Positions 9,545 through 20,301 are shown, counted from the stretch's first letter. The stretch is 64,000 nucleotides of DNA from Hyphomicrobiales bacterium (GCA_021730985.1 JAKFYI010000016.1:124001-188000), one strand, 5' to 3'. Program-made: numbers and translations. The notes: generated from the letters alone by a model not told the origin.

Positions 9545-11767
9545 TCAATTCCGCTCGGCGCGGCGCGTCAGGCTGCGCGGCGACGAATCCTTGAGCGATT
9601 TGCCGCGTCCCGAAAGGCTCGGATTGGTCATGAAATACTTGTGGGCGTTGAACGGCTCCTCGCCGGCCGCGGCCTTGATCCGTATCGAGGTACCGTCGGG
9701 CAGCGTGTTCCAGCTTTGCTCGTTGTCCTTGAAATTGGCCACCATGATCTGGTGCAGCACCTGCTCGTGCACCGTCGGATTGACGATCGGACAAAGCGCC
9801 TCGACGCGGCGATCCAGATTGCGCGGCATCATGTCGGCCGAGGAGATGTAGACGGCGGCCTTGGCATGCGGCAGCCCGTGTCCCGCGCCGAAGCAATAGA
9901 TGCGGCTGTGCTCCAGGAAGCGGCCGATGATCGACTTGACGCGGATATTGTCCGAGAGGCCCGGCACGCCCGGCCTCAGACAGCAGATACCGCGCACCAC
10001 CAGATCGATCTGCACGCCGGCCTGGGACGCGAGGTACAGCAGGTCGATGATCTCGGGATCGACCATCGCGTTATCCTTCATCCAGATCGCGCCCGGCTTG
10101 CCCGCCTTGGCGTGGGCAATTTCCTGGGAAATGTGATCGCAGATGCGCTGGCGCAGGTTGACCGGAGACACTGCGATGCGCTCCAGATCGGCGGGCTCCG
10201 CGTAGCCGGTGATGAAATTGAAGACCCGGCCGACGTCGCGCGCGATCACCGGCTCGGCGGTGAAGTACGACAGATCGGTGTAAATCCGCGCCGTGACCGG
10301 ATGGTAGTTGCCGGTGCCGACGTGGACATAGGTCGACAGCGTACCGCCCTCGCGGCGAACCACCATCGACAGCTTGGCGTGGGTCTTCAGCTCGATGAAG
10401 CCGAACACGACCTGAACGCCGGCGCGCTCCAGGTCGCGCGCCCAGCGGATGTTGGCCTCCTCGTCGAACCGCGCCTTGAGCTCGACCAGCGCGGTCACCG
10501 ACTTGCCGGCCTCGGCCGCCTCAACCAGTTGCTTGACAATCGGGGACTCCGCCGAGGTGCGGTACAGCGTCTGCTTGATCGCCACCACGTCGGGATCGCG
10601 CGCTGCCTGCTGCAGGAATTGCACGACCACGTCGAACGACTCGTACGGGTGATGGACGATTAGGTCCTTCTGCCGGATCGCCGCGAAGATATCGCCGCCA
10701 TGATCGCGGACCCGCTCCGGGAAGCGCGGATTGTAGGGCACGAACTTCAGGTCGGGCCGGTCGAAGCTGACAAGCTGCGACAGTTCGTTGAGTGCGAGCA
10801 CGCCCTCGACCAGAAACAACTCGTCGTCGCTGCTACCCAATGCGCGCTGCACGAAGCGCTTTAACTCAAGGGGCGTCGAGGCATCGATCTCAAGCCGGAT
10901 CACCGAACCACGGCGGCGGCGCTTCAACACGCTCTCGAACGAGCGGACCAGATCTTCGGCCTCTTCCTCGATTTCGATTTCGGAATCGCGGATCACGCGG
11001 AACGCGCCCTGGCCTTTGACCGCATAGCCCGGAAACAGCCGGCCAATGAACAGCGCGGTCGCCTGTTCGAGCGTGATGACGCGCACCATGCCGGAATCGG
11101 CGCCTTGCGGCAGGCTGATGAACCGTTCGATCTTGTTCGGCACGCGGATCAGCGCGTTCATCGCCTTGCCGTTGGGGCCCGCAAGCTGCAACGCGATGGT
11201 GAAGCCGAGATTGGGGATGAATGGGAACGGATGCGCCGGGTCGATCGCGAGCGGCGTCAGCACCGGGAAAATGTGCCGCAGGAAATAATCGTCGAGCCAG
11301 TTCTTCTCCTGCTTGGTGACGTCGGGGCCATCGACCAGCACCAGACCTTTCTCGACCAGCGCCGCTCGCAACTCGCGCCACTGCTTCTGCTGGTCGCTGG
11401 CGAGAGCCGTCACCGCCTCGCCGATGCGGGTGAGTTGCTCCGTCGGCGTCAGGCCGTCAGGACTGCTGTCGGAAACGCCTTCGCGCACCTGGCCCTTGAG
11501 GCCGGCGACGCGGACCATGAAAAATTCATCGAGGTTGTTGGCCGAGATCGAGAGAAACCGCAGCCGCTCCAGCAGTGGGTGCCCCTCGTTGGAGGATTCC
11601 TCGAGCACCCGCCGGTTGAAATGCAGCCAGGACAACTCACGGTTGATAAAGCGGGCCGGACTGGATGCCAAACCGGGCTCTGCGGGTTCCGCAACGACCA
11701 CCGGCACCGGCGTCGGGGCCAGCGCCGTTTCCTTTTCCAAAACAGCAGCTTGGCTGCGATCGGTCAT
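9545..11767 (-). CDS. ppk: Polyphosphate kinase 1
   Basis: 740 residues from ATG 11767; a TTG 87 bp upstream is in frame but improbable. The N domain begins [18 protein letters not shown]. The catalytic region carries [11 protein letters not shown] and [17 protein letters not shown], where the family's phospho-accepting His is found (E. coli H435 region HVSTGNFN). It makes polyphosphate from ATP reversibly at the membrane. It lies downstream of hdaA (83 bp) and upstream of the caspase-like gene. The C-terminal 20 codons are duplicated at 8202-8263. Confidence 0.95.
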   Translation of the reverse strand: MTDRSQAAVLEKETALAPTPVPVVVAEPAEPGLASSPARFINRELSWLHFNRRVLEESSNEGHPLLERLRFLSISANNLDEFFMVRVAGLKGQVREGVSDSSPDGLTPTEQLTRIGEAVTALASDQQKQWRELRAALVEKGLVLVDGPDVTKQEKNWLDDYFLRHIFPVLTPLAIDPAHPFPFIPNLGFTIALQLAGPNGKAMNALIRVPNKIERFISLPQGADSGMVRVITLEQATALFIGRLFPGYAVKGQGAFRVIRDSEIEIEEEAEDLVRSFESVLKRRRRGSVIRLEIDASTPLELKRFVQRALGSSDDELFLVEGVLALNELSQLVSFDRPDLKFVPYNPRFPERVRDHGGDIFAAIRQKDLIVHHPYESFDVVVQFLQQAARDPDVVAIKQTLYRTSAESPIVKQLVEAAEAGKSVTALVELKARFDEEANIRWARDLERAGVQVVFGFIELKTHAKLSMVVRREGGTLSTYVHVGTGNYHPVTARIYTDLSYFTAEPVIARDVGRVFNFITGYAEPADLERIAVSPVNLRQRICDHISQEIAHAKAGKPGAIWMKDNAMVDPEIIDLLYLASQAGVQIDLVVRGICCLRPGVPGLSDNIRVKSIIGRFLEHSRIYCFGAGHGLPHAKAAVYISSADMMPRNLDRRVEALCPIVNPTVHEQVLHQIMVANFKDNEQSWNTLPDGTSIRIKAAAGEEPFNAHKYFMTNPSLSGRGKSLKDSSPRSLTRRAERN

Positions 11768-11850
11768 GTTCGGATCAACACCGGTGAGCCGTGATGCTGG
11801 ACTGTGTACGTGACAATCCCGTGACAATGGTCGCCTTTCCGGGATTAACG

Positions 11851-12549
11851 TCAAGGCACCCGAAATAGCTCCGCGGCTAATGCGCGGGTGACCGGACGCT
11901 GCTGCCGCAGCGCCTCACGGTCGAGCCTTTCCACCGCTTGGTGGACGCCTCCGAACGAGCGCTCGATCCGCGCCGCCAGGTAGGTGACCAGGCTTTCCTC
12001 CACCGCCAGTTGCCGGTCGGAGAACAGCTTCACGATCAAGGCGCGCAACAGCGCGTCATCGGGCGCAGACAACTCCACCAAGGGCAGGACGCGCAGCCGG
12101 GAGGCGAGATCGGGCACGGTGATGTTCCAAGCGGAGGGTGCCTCCCGCGCGGTCATCAGGACGAAGGCGCGCTCCTCGCGGGCGAAGTTGATGAGGTGGA
12201 ACAGCGCCGCCTCGTCGAAGCGGCCGGCGGAAAGATCCTCCAGCACCAGCGCGCCGGTGGCGAAAATTCCGGGCAAGTTCGCGGCGTCGATCCTGCGCGC
12301 CGCCACGCGGCGAGCGCCCGCGGCCTCGGCCCAGATCGCGGCGAGATGGCTCTTGCCGGCGCCCTGCGGCCCGACCAGCAGCATCATGCGGTCCGGCCAG
12401 TCCGGCCAGCGATCGATCAGCGATACCGCCTTCGCGTTCGATGGGCCGCCGAGGAAATCCTCGCGCGCGAAGCTTTCGGCGTGGGACAGAGCGAGCGCGA
12501 GTTGGCGGGGACGTGGCGGCTGTACCGGGGCGGCGTGCGCGGCCGGCAT
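11851..12549 (-). CDS. hdaA: HdaA / DnaA-related regulator of replication initiation
   Basis: 232 residues from ATG 12549, whose A-T-G overlaps the TGA of the upstream perM-like gene (ATGA). It has a DnaA-type AAA+ fold: Walker [10 protein letters not shown] (59-67), Walker B VLEDLSAG, sensor stretch ARE...[14 protein letters not shown]. The DnaA DNA-binding domain IV is absent, as in Hda. N-terminal [18 protein letters not shown] resembles the clamp-binding QL-L motif through which Hda contacts DnaN and inactivates ATP-DnaA. The alphaproteobacterial ortholog is HdaA. Confidence 0.88.
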   Translation of the reverse strand: MPAAHAAPVQPPRPRQLALALSHAESFAREDFLGGPSNAKAVSLIDRWPDWPDRMMLLVGPQGAGKSHLAAIWAEAAGARRVAARRIDAANLPGIFATGALVLEDLSAGRFDEAALFHLINFAREERAFVLMTAREAPSAWNITVPDLASRLRVLPLVELSAPDDALLRALIVKLFSDRQLAVEESLVTYLAARIERSFGGVHQAVERLDREALRQQRPVTRALAAELFRVP

Positions 12550-13616
12550 CAGCGCGGACCTACGCCGGTGTAAAGCGGGCTCGCGAGATACTGCCGCAGC
12601 GCAAATCGCGCCAGCACGCCGATCGCGGCCGCGGTCGGGATCGCCACCAGCAGCCCGACGAAGCCGAACAGGTAGCCGAACGCCAGCAGCGAGAACATCA
12701 GCCAGACCGGATGCAGACCGACCTTGGCGCCGACCAGCTTGGGCGAGAGGATGTAGCCTTCTAGAATTTGCCCGACCCCGAACACGCCGAACACGATCAG
12801 GATCGACACCCAGTCCGGCCAGAACTGCGCGATCGCGACGCCGCCTGCGACCACGAAACCGGTCAGTGCGCCGACGAACGGGATGAAGCTCATGATGCCG
12901 GTGCCGAAACCGATCAGGAAGCCGAAGTGCAATCCGGCGAACGTCAGGCCCACCGCGTAGAACACGCCGAGGATGACGCAGATTACCGCCTGCCCGCGCA
13001 CGAAGCCGGCGATCGCGGCGTCCATCTCGCGCGCCAAGCCGCGCACCGTCGCGCGGTGCGGCAGCGGAATCCAGTTGTCGACAGTGGCGAGCAGCCGGTC
13101 CCAGTCGCACAGCAGATAGAATGCCACCACCGGCGTGATGATGAGCAGCGAGAACAGCGACACCAGCGCGCGTCCGCCGGACCACAACGATTTCAGGAAC
13201 GCAGCGAGCCACGCCGCGCCCTGCGACATCAGTCCGCCGATCGACTTGCCCGGATCGGCCATCTGGCTGCCCAGCAACTCGGTGAGCCATTCCTTATTCG
13301 GCTCGGAGATCAGCGACTGCAGCCGCTCCATGTAGCGGGGAATGTTCTCGATCAGCGCGAACAGCTGCGAGCCCAGGATCGGCGCCACCAGGATCACGAT
13401 CAGAACGAACGACGCGAGAATGATCACGGTGACGATCAGCGCGGACACCGTGCGGCCAACGCCGGTCCGCTCGACCTGCCGCGTCAGCGGATCGAGCAGA
13501 TAGGCCAGCGCCATGCCGGCGACGAATGGCAACAGGATTTCGTTGAGCAGCCACAGGAAGGCCGCGAACGCGCCGAGCGCCGCGAACCAGAACAGGACCT
13601 GACGCTCCAGACTCAT
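12549..13616 (-). CDS. AI-2E family (PerM-like) membrane transporter
   Basis: About 355 residues; ATG 13616 is preferred over the adjacent GTG 13619. The family layout is present: two N-terminal hydrophobic segments (LWLLNEILLPFVAGMALAYL and ALIVTVIILASFVLIVILV), a soluble section, and a C-terminal bundle with GFLIGFGTGIMSFIPFVG and the conserved GYILSPKLVG followed by LVAIPTAAAIGVL. Members export small molecules or ions; AI-2 export was shown for only a few. Its position directly before hdaA is conserved in alphaproteobacteria but does not identify the substrate. Confidence 0.88.
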   Translation of the reverse strand: MSLERQVLFWFAALGAFAAFLWLLNEILLPFVAGMALAYLLDPLTRQVERTGVGRTVSALIVTVIILASFVLIVILVAPILGSQLFALIENIPRYMERLQSLISEPNKEWLTELLGSQMADPGKSIGGLMSQGAAWLAAFLKSLWSGGRALVSLFSLLIITPVVAFYLLCDWDRLLATVDNWIPLPHRATVRGLAREMDAAIAGFVRGQAVICVILGVFYAVGLTFAGLHFGFLIGFGTGIMSFIPFVGALTGFVVAGGVAIAQFWPDWVSILIVFGVFGVGQILEGYILSPKLVGAKVGLHPVWLMFSLLAFGYLFGFVGLLVAIPTAAAIGVLARFALRQYLASPLYTGVGPR

Positions 13617-13650
13617 CACAACGCCCGCATGGCCGGCTGGGCAGTCCGCC

Positions 13651-14196
13651 TCAAGATCCGGCCTCCGCCGAGTTCATGTGGCGCACCCAATGACCGAGAT
13701 AGAGGCCGACCGAAAGCAAGGTCAAGACGGCCACCAGAGCCATCACCAGTGTCAACAGCGGCTCAATGTTGAACTGATACCCGTTCGAGGCCAGCACCAG
13801 GCAAGCGAAGATGATCTGCGCCGCGGTGTTGAGCTTCGAGATGATGTGCGGCTTGATCGTCACCGGCATATCCACCAACCAGGACAACAGGATCGCGCCC
13901 ACGATCATGAAGTCCCGCGACGCCACCAGGATCACGATCCAAAGCGGGATCACGCCGGTGATGCCGAGCGTCACGTAGATCGACACGATCAGCACCTTGT
14001 CGGCGAGCGGGTCGAGGTAGGCGCCGAGCTCGGTCTTCATGCCGAACCGCTTGGCAAGATAGCCGTCCACCCCGTCGCTGACGGCTGCCACAAGAAACAG
14101 CAAAAACGCGAGCTGCATCCGTCCGGACGCAATGGCCCAGACGACGACGGGCACCAGCAGGATGCGCCCCAGCGTAATGAGGTTCGGAATGCTCAA
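13651..14196 (-). CDS. pgsA: CDP-alcohol phosphatidyltransferase (PgsA-like)
   Basis: 181 residues, four to six membrane segments. The CDP-alcohol signature D-x2-D-G-x2-A-[KR]-x8-G-x3-D-x3-D is complete: SDGVDGYLAKRFG then ELGAYLDPLADK (about residues 40-67). The length and the start MSIPNLITLGRILLVP match phosphatidylglycerophosphate synthases, which join CDP-diacylglycerol and glycerol-3-phosphate at the inner membrane. Cardiolipin synthase of the same fold is an alternative. It starts the minus-strand transcript pgsA-perM-hdaA-ppk and is divergent from purM (124 bp apart). Confidence 0.85.
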   Translation of the reverse strand: MSIPNLITLGRILLVPVVVWAIASGRMQLAFLLFLVAAVSDGVDGYLAKRFGMKTELGAYLDPLADKVLIVSIYVTLGITGVIPLWIVILVASRDFMIVGAILLSWLVDMPVTIKPHIISKLNTAAQIIFACLVLASNGYQFNIEPLLTLVMALVAVLTLLSVGLYLGHWVRHMNSAEAGS

Positions 14197-14320
14197 GCTT
14201 TGGCCCCGGCTCGCTCCGCGCTGACGCTGAGCTTCCCGGCCCGGCGCGTTCGCGACTTCCGCAGAGTATAACCGGGATCAAGCCATTGCACAGGCTTGGA
14301 TTTCCACGTAACGACGCGGC

Positions 14321-15381
<1,061 letters not shown>

Positions 15382-15382
<1 letters not shown>

Positions 15383-15430
15383 AGCATGATCCCGAAAAGT
15401 GGGAACCGGATTTCGGACAAGATCATGCTC
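15382..15430. repeat. 49-bp palindromic repeat, copy 1 (purM/purN junction)
   Basis: It begins GAGCATGATC and ends GATCATGCTC, with inner pairing CCGAAA/TTTCGG and a central AGTGGGAACCGG. A second copy with the same length lies at 54308-54356. Base 1 is the G of the purM stop TAG. The element ends 17 nt before the purN start. Palindromes with this core are common in intergenic DNA of Bradyrhizobium-type genomes. Confidence 0.85.
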
Positions 15431-15447
15431 AACCAAAAGGCTCCCGC

Positions 15448-16044
15448 ATGGCCCGCAAGCGCGTCGCCATTCTGATTTCCGGGCGCGGCTCCAACATGGT
15501 GGCGCTGATCGAGGCAGCCCGCGACACCAGCTATCCCGCCGAGATCGTGCTGGTGGCTTCCAACGAGCCGGACGCCCAGGGCCTTGAACGCGCGCGCGCC
15601 GCAGGCATCGCCACCGCGGTGGTCGATCATCGACCATACGGCAAGGACCGCCAGGCGTTCGAGCACGCGCTGCAAGCCGCGATCGAACCGCACGCCATCG
15701 ACATCGTCTGCCTTGCCGGATTCATGCGGCTGCTGACGCCGTGGTTCATCTCGCATTGGGACGGACGGCTCATCAACATCCATCCGGCGCTGCTGCCCGC
15801 GTTCAAGGGTCTCGACACCCACGCCCGCGCGCTCGCAGCCGGCGCCAAACAACACGGCGCAACCGTTCACTTCGTCGTGCCGGAAATGGATTCCGGGCCG
15901 ATCATCGTGCAACAGGCCGTGCCGGTGCTGCCGGACGACACCGAGGCAACACTTGCCGCCCGCGTACTGGCCGCCGAGCACAGGATCTATCCGCAGGCGC
16001 TGCGCCTGGTGGCCGAAGGCCGCACTCAAAAGACGGCCGGCTAG
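15448..16044 (+). CDS. purN: Phosphoribosylglycinamide formyltransferase
   Basis: 198 residues. The N-terminal RVAILISGRGSNM is the GART phosphate-binding loop. The catalytic Asn-His-Asp set is seen in RLINIHPALLPAFKGLDTH (N and H) and VVPEMDSGPIIVQ (D). It uses 10-formyl-THF to formylate GAR in the third step of purine synthesis. AAAAGG just before the start serves as ribosome binding site and begins directly after the palindromic repeat. purM-purN is a standard pair. Confidence 0.96.
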   Translation: MARKRVAILISGRGSNMVALIEAARDTSYPAEIVLVASNEPDAQGLERARAAGIATAVVDHRPYGKDRQAFEHALQAAIEPHAIDIVCLAGFMRLLTPWFISHWDGRLINIHPALLPAFKGLDTHARALAAGAKQHGATVHFVVPEMDSGPIIVQQAVPVLPDDTEATLAARVLAAEHRIYPQALRLVAEGRTQKTAG

Positions 16045-16136
16045 CGCCGCGGGCAGCCATCAAAACGCTGTGGATGCCGCGTCCCGCGCCGGGGTTAATC
16101 ACCTATGCTCGATTCGATCAGGCAGGGAGGCGACCC

Positions 16137-16598
16137 ATGGCAACCGGCGAACCCAGACCGATGATTGCGGCCCTCGGGCCGTTCTATGACCAGACGCGCG
16201 ATCTTTCGTGGCTGGTGGTGCGCGCGACCGCAGGCGGTTTCCTGCTCATTCACGGCCTCGACAAGGTCATCTACCGCACGGTGGCCGCTTTCGCGTCGGG
16301 CAGCCTGGCGCGGCGCGGCATCGAGCCGTCGATCCCGCTCGCCTATGCGGTGTTCTTTCTGGAAACCGTCGGCGCGGTTTGCATCATCCTCGGACTGTTC
16401 ACGCGCTTTTTCGCGGTCGCGGTCGGCATCCAATTGCTGATCGTGGTTTTCATCGCGCACTGGCCGATGGGCTTCGGCTGGAACCGCCCGGGCGGCGGCT
16501 TCGAGTACCCGCTGTTCTGGGGGTTCATCATCCTTGCGATCGGCCTGCGCGGCGGCGGGCCCTACTCGCTCGACCGCAAGCTCGGACGCGAACTCTAG
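16137..16598 (+). CDS. DoxX family membrane protein, copy A
   Basis: 153 residues from ATG 16137, with GGGAGG 6-7 nt upstream. Four hydrophobic segments: WLVVRATAGGFLLIHGLDK, IPLAYAVFFLETVGAVCIILGLF, FFAVAVGIQLLIVVFIAHW, and FWGFIILAIGLRGGGPYSLD. The DoxX fold and GGGPYSLDR ending are clear. DoxX proteins appear with oxidoreductase or redox-stress functions, but the role here is unknown. Copy B follows 59 bp later with the same topology and an identical last 18 residues, so they are tandem duplicates. Confidence 0.88.
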   Translation: MATGEPRPMIAALGPFYDQTRDLSWLVVRATAGGFLLIHGLDKVIYRTVAAFASGSLARRGIEPSIPLAYAVFFLETVGAVCIILGLFTRFFAVAVGIQLLIVVFIAHWPMGFGWNRPGGGFEYPLFWGFIILAIGLRGGGPYSLDRKLGREL

Positions 16599-16657
16599 GT
16601 CAGTTTGCCTCTCATTTTTGGACTATGCTGGCCGCCTCACGATGGGGAGGCGGTCCA

Positions 16658-17134
16658 ATGAGCGATACGGCAGGCGAACCGAGACGTATCATTCCGGCGC
16701 TCGGTCCTTTCTATGACAACACACGCGACATTTCCTGGCTGATTGTAAGACTCACGGCCGGCGGCTTTCTGCTGATTCACGGACTGCAGAAGCTGTTCAA
16801 TGCGACCTTCACAGTCTGGGCCGCCAACGTGCTGTCCAAACGCGGCATCGAGCCGGCGATCCCGCTCGCGTACTGCGTCTGGTTCATCGAGACCATCGGC
16901 GCAGTCTGCATCATGGCCGGGCTCTACACCCGGGTGTTCGTAGCCATCGCCGGCGTGCAGATGCTGGTGATCATATTCTTCGCGCACTGGGGCGGCGGGT
17001 TCGCGGGCTTCCCCTGGAACCGCCCGACCGGCGGCTGGGAATATCCCGCGTTCTGGGGCTGCATCCTGCTGGCGATCGGTCTGCGCGGCGGCGGGCCCTA
17101 CTCGCTCGACCGCAAGCTCGGACGAGAGCTCTGA
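16658..17134 (+). CDS. DoxX family membrane protein, copy B
   Basis: 158 residues from ATG 16658; GGGGAGG lies 8 nt upstream. Same four-helix DoxX layout as the preceding gene (for example LIVRLTAGGFLLIHGLQK, then ETIGAVCIMAGLYTR) and the same C-terminus GLRGGGPYSLDRKLGREL. The loop AHWGGGFAGFPWNRPTGGWEYP is slightly longer than in copy A. The leader regions are also alike (TATGCT and GGGGAGGCG in both), so the duplication included the translation start region. Co-transcription with copy A is likely. Confidence 0.88.
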   Translation: MSDTAGEPRRIIPALGPFYDNTRDISWLIVRLTAGGFLLIHGLQKLFNATFTVWAANVLSKRGIEPAIPLAYCVWFIETIGAVCIMAGLYTRVFVAIAGVQMLVIIFFAHWGGGFAGFPWNRPTGGWEYPAFWGCILLAIGLRGGGPYSLDRKLGREL

Positions 17135-17176
17135 TACACCAACGGGCCATGCGACCGCGCCGAACCTTCGGCGCGG

Positions 17177-19297
17177 TCAAGCCGGCTTGATCCAGACCTT
17201 GTTGTCGTGGAACGCGGCGCCGCCATAAGGCGCGATCGCATCCGCGCCGGTGACGGTGTTGATGCCGCGGCCGTCCGGATAGGCCGAATTCGGCCAGATC
17301 GATTCCGCGATCAGCACGCCCTGCCGCACGCCCTCGAACACCCGGGCGTGGAGTTGCACCTGACCGCGCTTGTTGCCGAGGATCACTGCCGCGCCGTCGG
17401 CGATGCCGAGCCGCGCAGCGTCACCGGGATGGATCATCACATCGGGGCGTCCGCGGTTCTGCGCGCGCGAGCCCGGCGTCTCGTTGAACGTCGAGTTGAG
17501 AAAGCCGCGCGACGGCGAGGTTGTCAGCCGGAACGGATGCTCGGCGTCCGCCTCCTCGATGATGGTCCAGTGGTCGGGCAGCTTCGGCATCTGCTCGACC
17601 GGACCGCCCCGCACCGGACTGCGGAACGGCACGTTGGGCCAGTCCGGCTTGAAGCGGAACTTGCCGTCCGGCCAGTTGAAGCCCTTGATGTAATGAGAGG
17701 TTTCGAAGTCCGGCTGGCAGTCGATCCAGCGCTTGGCCTCCAGCTCGGCGAGCGTGCCCCAGCCTGACTTCTGCAGCGTGTGGTCGATCATCTGCCGTGG
17801 CGTCATGTCGAAGCCCGGATGCGAAACTCCGAGCCGCTTGGCCAGCGCGCAGATCACCTCGTGATTGGAGCGGCACTCGCCCGGCGGCTCGATCGCCTTG
17901 GCGCCGAGTTGAATGTACTGGTGCCCGCCGCCTTGATAGACGTCGTCGTGCTCCATGAACATCGTCGCCGGCAGCACGACGTCGGCCATCTGCGCCGTCT
18001 CGGTCATGAACTGCTCATGCACGCAGGTGAACAGATCCTCGCGCGCGAAGCCCCGCTTGACGACCTCCTGGTCCGGGCAGACCGAAACCGGGTTGGTGTT
18101 CTGGATCAACAGCGCGGTGACCGGCGGGCCGCCGGCGAGCGCCGCATGGTCGCCGGTGAGGATCGCGCCGATGCGCGACTGGTCGAGCATGCGCACCTTG
18201 GCGTCGCGCACGTCCTGGCCTTCCAGCGTCGATTTGTTCCAGTGGTAGATGTCGGCGCTGTTGTGGAATGCGCCGCCGCCTTCATGCAGCCACGCGCCGG
18301 TGATCGCCGGGATGCAGCTTGCCGCGTGCATGTTGGCGGGCCCGTTGCGCGAACGCGAGAAGCCGTAGCCGAGCCGGAAGAACGAGCGCTTGTTCGCCCC
18401 AACCAGTGCCGCGAACTCCTCGATGGTCGCCGCCGGACAGCCGGTGATGGCCTCCGCCCATTGCGGCGTGCGGGTTCGCACATGTGCCTCAAGCTCGCGC
18501 GGCGCGTCGGTGTACTTGTTGAGGTAGTCCCAGTCCGCCTTGCTGTCACGGAACAGGCAATGCATCACCGCGCAGGCCAGCGCGCCGTCGGTGCCGGGCT
18601 TCACCATCACCGCGAGATCGGCCTGCTCCATCGTGCCGTTCATGTAGACGTCGATGGCGACAATCTTGGCGCCGCGTTCCTTGCGGGCGCGGGTGGCGTG
18701 CGTCATCACGTTGACCTGAGTGCTCACCGGGTTGGTGCCCCAGATCACAATCAGGTCGGACTTCGCCATCTCGCGCGGATCGACGCCCATGATCTTGCCG
18801 GTGCCGGCGGCGAAGCCGACGTAGGCGGCATTGACGCAGATGGTGGTGTGGAAGCCTGAATATTTCTTGGCGTGGCGCAGGCGGTGGATGCCGTCGCGCA
18901 TCACCAGCCCCATGGTGCCGGCGTAGTAGTACGGCCAGACCGTCTCGGGGCCGAGGCGGCGCTCCGCGTCCAGCAATTTCTCGGCGACGAGATCGAGGGC
19001 GGAATCCCAGGAGATCGGCTCGAACGAGCCTGAGCCCTTCGGGCCCTTGCGGACCAGCGGATGCTTCAGGCGGTCGGGGTGGTGCACACGCTCGGCATAG
19101 CGCGCGACCTTCGCGCAGATCACGCCTGCCGTGTAGTCGTTGTCCTTGGCGCCGTGAACGCGGCCGATGGTGTGCTGGTCGAGAACCTCGATCTCAAGCG
19201 CACAGGTCGAAGGGCAGTCGTGCGGGCACGCCGAAGGCGCGATCCGGATCGGAGTTCGGACGGCGGCTTTGGGCTGGGGGCGAATGGCTTGATTCAT
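17177..19297 (-). CDS. Molybdopterin oxidoreductase (formate-dehydrogenase-like, cytoplasmic)
   Basis: 706 residues. The N-terminal 4Fe-4S site CPHDCPSTC... with a fourth Cys in GVICAK (about residues 24-82) begins the DMSO-reductase-family fold. TTICVNAAYVG contains a Cys at the position where a Mo ligand is expected, and IVIWGTNPVSTQVN is the first MGD-binding motif. The C-terminal domain has LTTSPSRGFLNSTF and the dinucleotide-binding ILGNKRGQV region. No Tat signal, so it is probably cytoplasmic. No partner iron-sulfur or cytochrome subunit is adjacent. The substrate is not identifiable; formate or another small oxo-transfer substrate is possible. Confidence 0.85.
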   Translation of the reverse strand: MNQAIRPQPKAAVRTPIRIAPSACPHDCPSTCALEIEVLDQHTIGRVHGAKDNDYTAGVICAKVARYAERVHHPDRLKHPLVRKGPKGSGSFEPISWDSALDLVAEKLLDAERRLGPETVWPYYYAGTMGLVMRDGIHRLRHAKKYSGFHTTICVNAAYVGFAAGTGKIMGVDPREMAKSDLIVIWGTNPVSTQVNVMTHATRARKERGAKIVAIDVYMNGTMEQADLAVMVKPGTDGALACAVMHCLFRDSKADWDYLNKYTDAPRELEAHVRTRTPQWAEAITGCPAATIEEFAALVGANKRSFFRLGYGFSRSRNGPANMHAASCIPAITGAWLHEGGGAFHNSADIYHWNKSTLEGQDVRDAKVRMLDQSRIGAILTGDHAALAGGPPVTALLIQNTNPVSVCPDQEVVKRGFAREDLFTCVHEQFMTETAQMADVVLPATMFMEHDDVYQGGGHQYIQLGAKAIEPPGECRSNHEVICALAKRLGVSHPGFDMTPRQMIDHTLQKSGWGTLAELEAKRWIDCQPDFETSHYIKGFNWPDGKFRFKPDWPNVPFRSPVRGGPVEQMPKLPDHWTIIEEADAEHPFRLTTSPSRGFLNSTFNETPGSRAQNRGRPDVMIHPGDAARLGIADGAAVILGNKRGQVQLHARVFEGVRQGVLIAESIWPNSAYPDGRGINTVTGADAIAPYGGAAFHDNKVWIKPA

Positions 19298-19345
19298 CGC
19301 CCCCAGCTTAGCACGTCATCGGGTCTGCAAGACCCCCCGCGGCCG

Positions 19346-20149
19346 CTACGATTTGCTGCGGCCGGGGAATTCCTCCGGTCCCGGCGGATCGATGATCAGC
19401 GGATGCTCCAGCGGGCCCTTGTGCTTGGCCCGCCGGATGATCCAGCCGAGTGCGACCACGAAGACCGCGCCGATGGCAGCCGCCCAGAGATGGATCTTGT
19501 CCACCAGTTCCTGGCCGAGATAGCCAATCACGGCGACGTCCTTGACGATGATCTCGCCCGCGACCCAGCCCAGCAGCGCAGCGCCGGCCCAGACCAGGAC
19601 CGGATACTTTTCCATCACCTTCATGAGCAGCGCACTCCCCGCGATGATCAGCGGCACGCTGGTGGCAAGACCGAAGATGATCAGCGTGGTCTTGATCGCC
19701 AGCGCGTGAGCGACATCGACCCGCATCGCCGCTGTCTCCGCGGCCGCGGCGATGGCGATGACGTTGTCGAGGCTCATCACGATATCGGCGACGGTCACCA
19801 GCCAGACCGCACGCCACAGCGTGTCGCCGGCCTTCACGCTCGCCTCGCCGTGCTCCTCGGTCGGCACGATCAGCTTGACCGCGATCCAGAGCAGCAACAC
19901 GCCGCCGACCAGTTTGAGGAATGCGACCCCCATGATCTGGGCGATAATGATGGTGAAGAAAATGCGCAGCAGCACGGCGGCGCCGGCGCCAAGCAGAATG
20001 CCCCAAAAGCGCTGCTTCGGTGGCAGCGAGCGGCAAGCCAGCGCGATCACCACGGCGTTGTCGCCGGAAAGGAGAATGTTGATCCAGATGATCTGGCCGA
20101 CGGCGATCCAGAACGCCGGCTGCATCATGTCCGCCCACATATAGCCCAC
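19346..20149 (-). CDS. TerC family integral membrane protein
   Basis: 267 residues from GTG 20149, supported by GGGAG about 8 nt upstream; an ATG three codons later is an alternative. Seven to eight membrane segments. The duplicated acidic motif of the family is seen twice: LLSGDNAVVIAL (27-38) and DIVMSLDNVIAIAA. Members export Mn2+ or aid metal loading of secreted proteins and confer tellurite resistance in some plasmids. It is 48 bp upstream of the molybdopterin enzyme gene on the same strand. Confidence 0.9.
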   Translation of the reverse strand: MGYMWADMMQPAFWIAVGQIIWINILLSGDNAVVIALACRSLPPKQRFWGILLGAGAAVLLRIFFTIIIAQIMGVAFLKLVGGVLLLWIAVKLIVPTEEHGEASVKAGDTLWRAVWLVTVADIVMSLDNVIAIAAAAETAAMRVDVAHALAIKTTLIIFGLATSVPLIIAGSALLMKVMEKYPVLVWAGAALLGWVAGEIIVKDVAVIGYLGQELVDKIHLWAAAIGAVFVVALGWIIRRAKHKGPLEHPLIIDPPGPEEFPGRSKS

Positions 20150-20284
20150 CGCTCACTCCCTCTATTGCTTTGCCCCGTCACCCGCGTGGTGCGCGGACGA
20201 CCGCCAGCGCGCACTTTGGCCGCGCAGCGGCCAAACGTACAGCGACAGCTCATGATGTAGCCTGGAGGAAAACTAGCGCAACAG

Positions 20285-20301
20285 CGTGGCGAAGCGCCAC
20301 G
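20285..20301 (-). terminator. Hairpin downstream of ndk
   Basis: Perfect 7-bp stem CGTGGCG / CGCCACG, 14 bp past the ndk stop. A short T-run appears about 10 nt further on, so it is a weak intrinsic terminator candidate. A second perfect stem, TTTGGCCGC / GCGGCCAAA at 20215-20235, lies between it and terC and could also help separate the two genes. Confidence 0.35.
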
